Shown here: positions 60,144 to 64,000 of the stretch, in pieces
Layout of the letters: each line of letters opens with the position of its first letter
Numbering within the stretch: the first letter of the stretch is position 1
Assembly: GCA_964651535.1 (NCBI GenBank)
Contig: CAZYYE010000002.1
Location: 372,001-436,000 of the forward strand
Reading direction: 5' to 3'
DNA from: Terrimesophilobacter sp964651535
GTDB lineage: Bacteria; Actinomycetota; Actinomycetes; Actinomycetales; Microbacteriaceae
Length of the DNA: 64,000 nucleotides
Position numbers and translations under genes: made by a program
The notes under the pieces: generated by a model
What the model was told of the DNA's origin: nothing
What the model saw: only the letters and a program-made list of their open reading frames with translations
Database searches by the model: none

Positions 60144-61259
60144 TTACTTGGTCGTTGATGCCGCGTCGGCCTTGGCTGCGGGCTTCTTCGCTGCGGGCTT
60201 CTTTGCGGCGGGCTTTTCGGCCTTGTCCGCGGCGGGCTTCGTCGCTTTCTCTGCAGCGGGCTTCTCTTCGGCGGGCTTCTCGGCCTTCGCTGCCGCAGGC
60301 TTCTCGGCCTTCTCAGCGGCCGGCTTTTCGGCTTTCTCCGCAGCGGGCTTTTCGGCCTTTTCAGCCTTTTCGGTCTTCTCAGCGGCCGGCTCTTCGGACT
60401 TCTCGGCCTTCGCTGCGGCGGGCTTCTCGGCCTCTTCGGCAGTAGCGGTCTTCGGCGCTGCATCTTCGGCAGGTGAAGCGGCCTTATCGAACTCGGGCGT
60501 TCCGGAATGCAGCAACTCCGCTTCCCACTCCGCCATCGGCTCGGCCGGCGCGCCGTCGCCCTCCGATTTCTGGTGGCGTTGGATGAGGCCCTCGGCTGCG
60601 GCATCCGCGACGATGCGCGTCAGCAGGGCGACGGAACGAATTGCGTCATCGTTGCCCGGAATCGGGTACTGGACTTCATCCGGGTCGCAGTTCGTGTCGA
60701 GGATGCCAATCACGGGGATGCCAAGCTTGCGCGCCTCGTCGATCGCGAGGTGCTCCTTCTTCGTATCGACGACCCACAGCGCTGACGGCGTGCGGGTGAG
60801 GTTCCGGATTCCGCCGAGGCTCTTGTGCAGCTTGGTGAGCTCGCGCTTCTTGAGAAGGAGTTCCTTCTTCGTGAAGCCCTTCGTCGTGTCGTCGAAGTCG
60901 ACCTCTTCAAGCTCTTTCATGCGGGTCAGACGCTTGGACACCGTCTGGAAGTTGGTGAGCAATCCACCGAGCCAGCGCTGGTTCACGAACGGCTGGCCGA
61001 CGCGCTGAGCCTGCTCGGCGATGGCGCCCTGGGCCTGCTTTTTCGTGCCGACGAACAGGATTGTTCCACCGTGTGCAACGGTCTCGCGCACGTAGTCGTA
61101 CGTGGTGTCGATGTAGGCGAGCGACTGCTGCAGGTCGATGATGTGGCTGCCGCTGCGCTCGGTGAGGATGAAGCGCTTCATCTTCGGGTTCCAGCGGCGG
61201 GTCTGGTGTCCGAAGTGGACGCCGCTGTCGAGAAGCTGGCGAATGGTGACAACGGCCAT
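60144..61259 (-). CDS. rpsB: 30S ribosomal protein S2 with repeat tail
   Basis: 371 residues, about 100 more than usual. The S2 fold is complete by about residue 230 (VTIRQLLDSGVHFGHQTRRWNPKMKRFI; NQRWLGGLLTNFQTV; VIGILDTNCDPDEVQYPIPGNDDAIRS). From about 262 on the chain is a low-complexity Ala/Glu/Lys/Pro repeat, with many AEKPAAEK-like units, ending in a run of AAKKPAAK. The tail changes from acidic/mixed to strongly basic. Ribosomal role is certain; tail function unknown. Confidence 0.95.
   Translation of the reverse strand: MAVVTIRQLLDSGVHFGHQTRRWNPKMKRFILTERSGSHIIDLQQSLAYIDTTYDYVRETVAHGGTILFVGTKKQAQGAIAEQAQRVGQPFVNQRWLGGLLTNFQTVSKRLTRMKELEEVDFDDTTKGFTKKELLLKKRELTKLHKSLGGIRNLTRTPSALWVVDTKKEHLAIDEARKLGIPVIGILDTNCDPDEVQYPIPGNDDAIRSVALLTRIVADAAAEGLIQRHQKSEGDGAPAEPMAEWEAELLHSGTPEFDKAASPAEDAAPKTATAEEAEKPAAAKAEKSEEPAAEKTEKAEKAEKPAAEKAEKPAAEKAEKPAAAKAEKPAEEKPAAEKATKPAADKAEKPAAKKPAAKKPAAKADAASTTK
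60160..60475. repeat. In-frame degenerate repeats in the rpsB tail
   Basis: Degenerate 15-30 bp units of GCxGAGAAGCC type (coding strand), encoding (A/K)EKPAAEK-like heptads. Copy number could vary between strains. Confidence 0.7.
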
Positions 61260-61569
61260 GGCCGTCTCCTTTTCTGGCACACGGCATCCGGACAGGATCG
61301 TGCGCCGCTCAGTTGTTTTTCGCACCGGTCGGCGCGAAACCTGGTGCCCGACGCACATCCGCCTGGCTCTCGCCGGACTGAGTGGATGTGGTTGGCGTTC
61401 GCAAACTGTGTTGCAAACAGTGCGGGCACGCGTAGTCACCTCAAAAATCAAGGTGCGAAGACCAATGATAGCAGTGTTTCCTCTCCTCCCCTTGACGCGT
61501 GGCAGCGCAGAAACCCACTTTCGCTGTAAGCGCGGTTCCCAGGTAGCGCGGACCGGGCAGGCTTGAATC
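61260..61569. promoter_or_regulatory. Divergent region, rpsB leader / M23 promoter
   Basis: 310 nt without a gene. On the minus strand it holds a long rpsB leader, with TATCAT near 61465 as a possible -10. Near the plus-strand gene, CAGGCT (61558-61563) is 6 nt before the ATG. An rpsB autoregulatory leader is possible but no known structure was recognised. Confidence 0.5.
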
Positions 61570-62121
61570 ATGTCGTCGCCGTTGTCGAAACACCTCAGCC
61601 GTACGGCGGCCGCATTGATCCTCCTGGCACTCACCGGAGCAACGCCGGCGGCGGCGACCGATTACACGCCCCGAATTGCGTGGGCGTGGCCCGTGGATGC
61701 TTCACGCGAAATTCTGCGGCCGTACATCGCGCCGGAAACGCCCTACTCGGCCGGTCACCGCGGAATCGACATTTCTGCACCCGCCAACGCAATCGTGCGC
61801 TCCCCCGCCGATGGGATCATCCACTTTTCGGGATTCGTCGTAGACCGGTACGTCGTGTCGATCGACCATGGCGGGGGGCTCATGTCAAGTTTCGAACCCG
61901 TGCTCTCCCGTCTCGTCGAGGGTGCGCCCGTGCACCGGGGCGAACAGATCGGTACCCTGCAGTCCGGCCACTGCAGGGCACCGTGCCTTCACGTCGGAGC
62001 GCGGCTCCACGGGCAGTACGTGTCTCCGCTCAACTACCTCGGGGGAATCGAGCGCTCCGTGCTCCTGCCGACGAGGGAGATCCCTTCGTCCGATTCTGCT
62101 TTCTCGTCCTGGCGCGGTTGA
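61570..62121 (+). CDS. M23-family (LytM-like) peptidase
   Basis: 183 residues. Signal peptide (TAAALILLALTGATPAAA, about 12-29), then the M23 core: AWPVDASREILRPYIAPETPYSAGHRGIDISAPANAIVRSPADGIIHFSGFVVDRYVVSIDHGGGLMSSFEPV and APCLHVGARLHGQYVSPLNYL. HRGID and LHVGAR keep the expected ligands, but the first His of the usual HLH is Cys. Either a zinc endopeptidase on peptidoglycan or a degenerate regulator. This gene is a common neighbour of rpsB in actinobacteria. Confidence 0.88.
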   Translation: MSSPLSKHLSRTAAALILLALTGATPAAATDYTPRIAWAWPVDASREILRPYIAPETPYSAGHRGIDISAPANAIVRSPADGIIHFSGFVVDRYVVSIDHGGGLMSSFEPVLSRLVEGAPVHRGEQIGTLQSGHCRAPCLHVGARLHGQYVSPLNYLGGIERSVLLPTREIPSSDSAFSSWRG

Positions 62122-62435
62122 CGCCGACGCGCGAGCTTGCTCGGCCACCACATCACCCGCCCGATGTCGTAACTCACCGCGGGCACCAGTTCGCTGTCTC
62201 GGAACTCCGTTTGAAGCTCGTGGACTTTCGTGGCCTCCGCACTCGCGGGCAAGTGCTGCGCGAGATCATTGACGGCGACGCTGCTGATCGTGCTGAACGA
62301 GCTCCCTCCCGCGGCGAACACCCCGAACCAAACGGCGGCGAGCACGAGCGGGATGACCAGTCGAAGCCATCGCGGCACCGCGCGCGTCGGTCGGTCGAGG
62401 TCGGAAGGATGCGTGGGGGCACGGAGAGGGCTCAT
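62034..62435 (-). pseudogene. MMPL-family transporter with internal deletion
   Basis: 133 residues instead of about 700. Residues 1-86 are the start of an MMPL/RND lipid or drug transporter (PRWLRLVIPLVLAAVWFGVFAAGG, then NDLAQHLPASAEATKVHELQTEF and ELVPAV). The rest, SYDIGRVMWWPSKLARRRQPR, is the typical MMPL C-terminus, so the whole transport core is gone. The junction is at LVPAV (62174-62188), a sequence that occurs near both ends in the family, suggesting recombination between short repeats. The frame is still open. Next to a two-component system. Confidence 0.75.
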
Positions 62436-62476
62436 TGCATTGACGCTACGGAGAACCGCACCCCCCATCGTCGTCC

Positions 62477-62493
62477 GAAAGGTTGATCCTTTC
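62477..62493. promoter_or_regulatory. Dyad in the MMPL/histidine kinase spacer
   Basis: GAAAGG-TTGAT-CCTTTC, perfect 6-bp arms, midway between the divergent MMPL remnant and the kinase. A response-regulator binding site is likely. Confidence 0.55.
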
Positions 62494-62554
62494 TGTGCCG
62501 CGATCCATCCTTCGACGGATGCCGCGCCCCGGGTGCGAAGTTAGGCTGGCGGAT

Positions 62555-63787
62555 GTGACAGTCCCCGCAGAGCCCGGACCGAGTCCGGCCATCGAGTCGT
62601 CGGCAACCCCGTTGCGGCCCGTGTTCCTCGGGCTTCGAATCTCACTCCACGTCCTGGTCACCGCCCTCGTCGGCTTCGTCATCGTGCGGCAGATCCTCGC
62701 CCCCGGGTTGCACGCATCGTGGATCGTCGCTCTCGCCATCATCCTGTTCATCAGCTATGTCGGCGGCGCCTTTCTCACGCGCTCCCAGGTCAGCCCGGTG
62801 GCACGAGTCGTCTGGCTCGCGCTCGTGTCGCTCGAGGATATAGCGCTTGTTTTCTTGTCCCCGGATGGCGCGTTTCTGATTTTTCCTCTGTTCTTCCTTC
62901 AATTGCACTTGTTGCGGGCCCGGTGGGCGATCCCCGTGATCGCCGCATCGACGGCCGCCACGGTGACCGCGCTCGCTCTGCACGGCGGCTGGAACATTGG
63001 CGGAGTCGTCGGGCCGATCATCGGCGCCTCCGTCGCGGTCGTTATTGGCCTCGGATATCGCGCCTTGTATCGGGAAACCCGGCAACGGCAGCAGCTGATC
63101 GACGAGCTTCTGACAACGCGCGAAATGCTCGCAGCCAGAGAGCGCGAGGCGGGAATCCTGGATGAGCGCGCCCGCCTGGCCAGGGAGATTCACGACACCG
63201 TCGCGCAGGGTCTGTCGAGCATCCAGTTGTTGCTGCACGCGGCGGAGCGACGCGGCATGGATGCCGAGGCTCTCGAGCAGGTGAAACTCGCGAGAGAAAC
63301 CGCGGCGGACAACCTCGCAGAGACCAGAAGCTTCATTCGGGCGCTCACTCCCCCGGCACTCAACGGCCAGTCCCTCGTCGATGCGGTGAGCCGAGTGGCT
63401 GCGTCCGCTTCGCACGACGGACTCGTCGTGAACGCCCACGTGATCGGACCGCCCAGGCCCCTTCCCATGCCGCTGGAAACTACGCTCTTGCGCATCGCGC
63501 AGGCGTCGCTTTCCAACGTGGCGCAACATGCCTCGGCAACCCATGCCGAGTTGACCCTCACCTACCTTGAGGACTGGATCAGTCTCGACATTGTCGATGA
63601 CGGCCGCGGGTTCAGCCCTGCGGCCGCCGACCGGCCCGGTTCGTTCGGTCTCATTTCGCTGCGGGAGAGAGTTGAGAAGCTCGGCGGAACGCTGACGGTC
63701 GAATCCCAGCCGGGGTCGGGAGCTGCCATCGCCGTCGCCTTCGAGGCCCCCGCGTCCGACGAAGCGCTACCGGGGGGCGCATCGTGA
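62555..63787 (+). CDS. NarL-type sensor histidine kinase
   Basis: 410 residues from GTG 62555; TAGGCT (62542-62547) lies 7 nt upstream, indicating leaderless transcription. Five or six membrane segments in the first half (about residues 25-165), a linker helix, HisKA_3 with LAREIHDTVAQGLSSIQLLLHAAE (phospho-His), and a HATPase domain (LRIAQASLSNVAQHASATHAELTL, DIVDDGRGFSPAAADRPGSFGLISLRERVEKLGG). It overlaps the regulator gene by 4 nt. MMPL-HK-RR sets are common in actinobacteria, so it probably once controlled the MMPL gene. Confidence 0.92.
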   Translation: MTVPAEPGPSPAIESSATPLRPVFLGLRISLHVLVTALVGFVIVRQILAPGLHASWIVALAIILFISYVGGAFLTRSQVSPVARVVWLALVSLEDIALVFLSPDGAFLIFPLFFLQLHLLRARWAIPVIAASTAATVTALALHGGWNIGGVVGPIIGASVAVVIGLGYRALYRETRQRQQLIDELLTTREMLAAREREAGILDERARLAREIHDTVAQGLSSIQLLLHAAERRGMDAEALEQVKLARETAADNLAETRSFIRALTPPALNGQSLVDAVSRVAASASHDGLVVNAHVIGPPRPLPMPLETTLLRIAQASLSNVAQHASATHAELTLTYLEDWISLDIVDDGRGFSPAAADRPGSFGLISLRERVEKLGGTLTVESQPGSGAAIAVAFEAPASDEALPGGAS

Positions 63788-64000
63788 TCCGCGTGCTCAT
63801 CGTCGACGACCATCCCGTCGTTCGGGCGGGCCTCACGGCGTTGCTTACCGGGGAACCCGGATTCGAGGTTGTCTCGGATGTCGCGACCGGGGAGGAGTCG
63901 ATCGAGGTGTGCACGCGCGAACCCATCGACCTCGTGCTCATGGATCTGCAGCTCGGCGACGGTATGCAGGGCGCCGCTGCCACGCGGGTCCTGCGCGGCC
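63784..64000 (+). CDS. NarL/LuxR-type response regulator (partial)
   Basis: The first 72 residues from GTG 63784, cut by the window edge. Receiver domain start: IRVLIVDDHPVVRAGLTALLTGEPGF, phospho-acceptor Asp in DLVLMDLQLGDGMQG. The LuxR-type HTH should follow outside the window. Cognate partner of the upstream kinase. Confidence 0.92.
   Translation, partial: MIRVLIVDDHPVVRAGLTALLTGEPGFEVVSDVATGEESIEVCTREPIDLVLMDLQLGDGMQGAAATRVLRG

Overview
The window is chromosomal DNA from a high-GC Gram-positive actinobacterium, most likely a member of Microbacteriaceae. This rests on the high GC content, frequent GTG starts, many apparently leaderless genes (a TANNNT box about 6 nt before the start codon), a GlgE-type maltosyltransferase, a MshA-like glycosyltransferase, RamB-type and DivIVA-domain proteins, and the order rpsB-tsf / pyrH-frr-cdsA. 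There are no rRNA or tRNA genes and no CRISPR array. One 100-N assembly gap (19623-19722) lies inside a tandem repeat.

Layout. 1-5 kb: a penicillin-binding-type hydrolase, a lipoprotein, an alanine-dehydrogenase-like enzyme and an ArsR/SRPBCC pair. 5.1-10.6 kb: an accessory island that splits a VOC (glyoxalase-like) gene into two pieces that would rejoin almost seamlessly. The island carries an intact IS30-family element with perfect 28-bp ends, a D-cysteine desulfhydrase/ACC-deaminase-like gene with a divergent Lrp regulator, an orphan C5 DNA methyltransferase, and the 3' part of a retron-type reverse transcriptase cut at the island edge. 10.9-16.4 kb: a second ArsR/SRPBCC pair, a rifampin monooxygenase (rox) preceded by a near-perfect rifamycin-associated element, and a PadR-DUF1048-ABC exporter operon.

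16.5-39.7 kb is mostly core metabolism and envelope: MgtE, glycerate kinase, the gap repeat, a RamB-like regulator divergent from GTP-dependent PEP carboxykinase, an ECF sigma factor with a membrane partner, PspA, an arginase-like protein, an enoyl-CoA hydratase, a flavoprotein disulfide reductase, a MshA-like glycosyltransferase, an amidase, a YtrA-type GntR/ABC operon, an LCP protein and glycogen phosphorylase. 39.7-43.6 kb (minus strand) is the most distinctive region. It holds three small proteins with SipW/TasA-type export signals (one with a ricin-like lectin domain), a protein with a sortase-like LASTG tail, and a SipW-type signal peptidase, behind a leader with a terminator-like hairpin and a hairpin that covers the Shine-Dalgarno. 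I infer a surface-fibre or matrix system.

43.9-48.1 kb: glgE-glgB, which with glgP at 37-39.7 kb covers glycogen building from maltose-1-phosphate and its breakdown. 48-56 kb: a CnoX/YbbN-like protein, a large two-part membrane protein, a DivIVA/Scy-like coiled coil, an AI-2E family permease, an alpha/beta hydrolase, a lytic transglycosylase and a DivIVA-domain protein. 56-61.3 kb: cdsA, frr, an inserted EamA permease gene, pyrH, tsf and rpsB, the last with a long Lys/Ala/Pro/Glu repeat tail. 61.6-64 kb: an M23 peptidase, an MMPL transporter reduced to its two ends by an internal deletion, and the start of a NarL-type two-component system that continues past the right edge.
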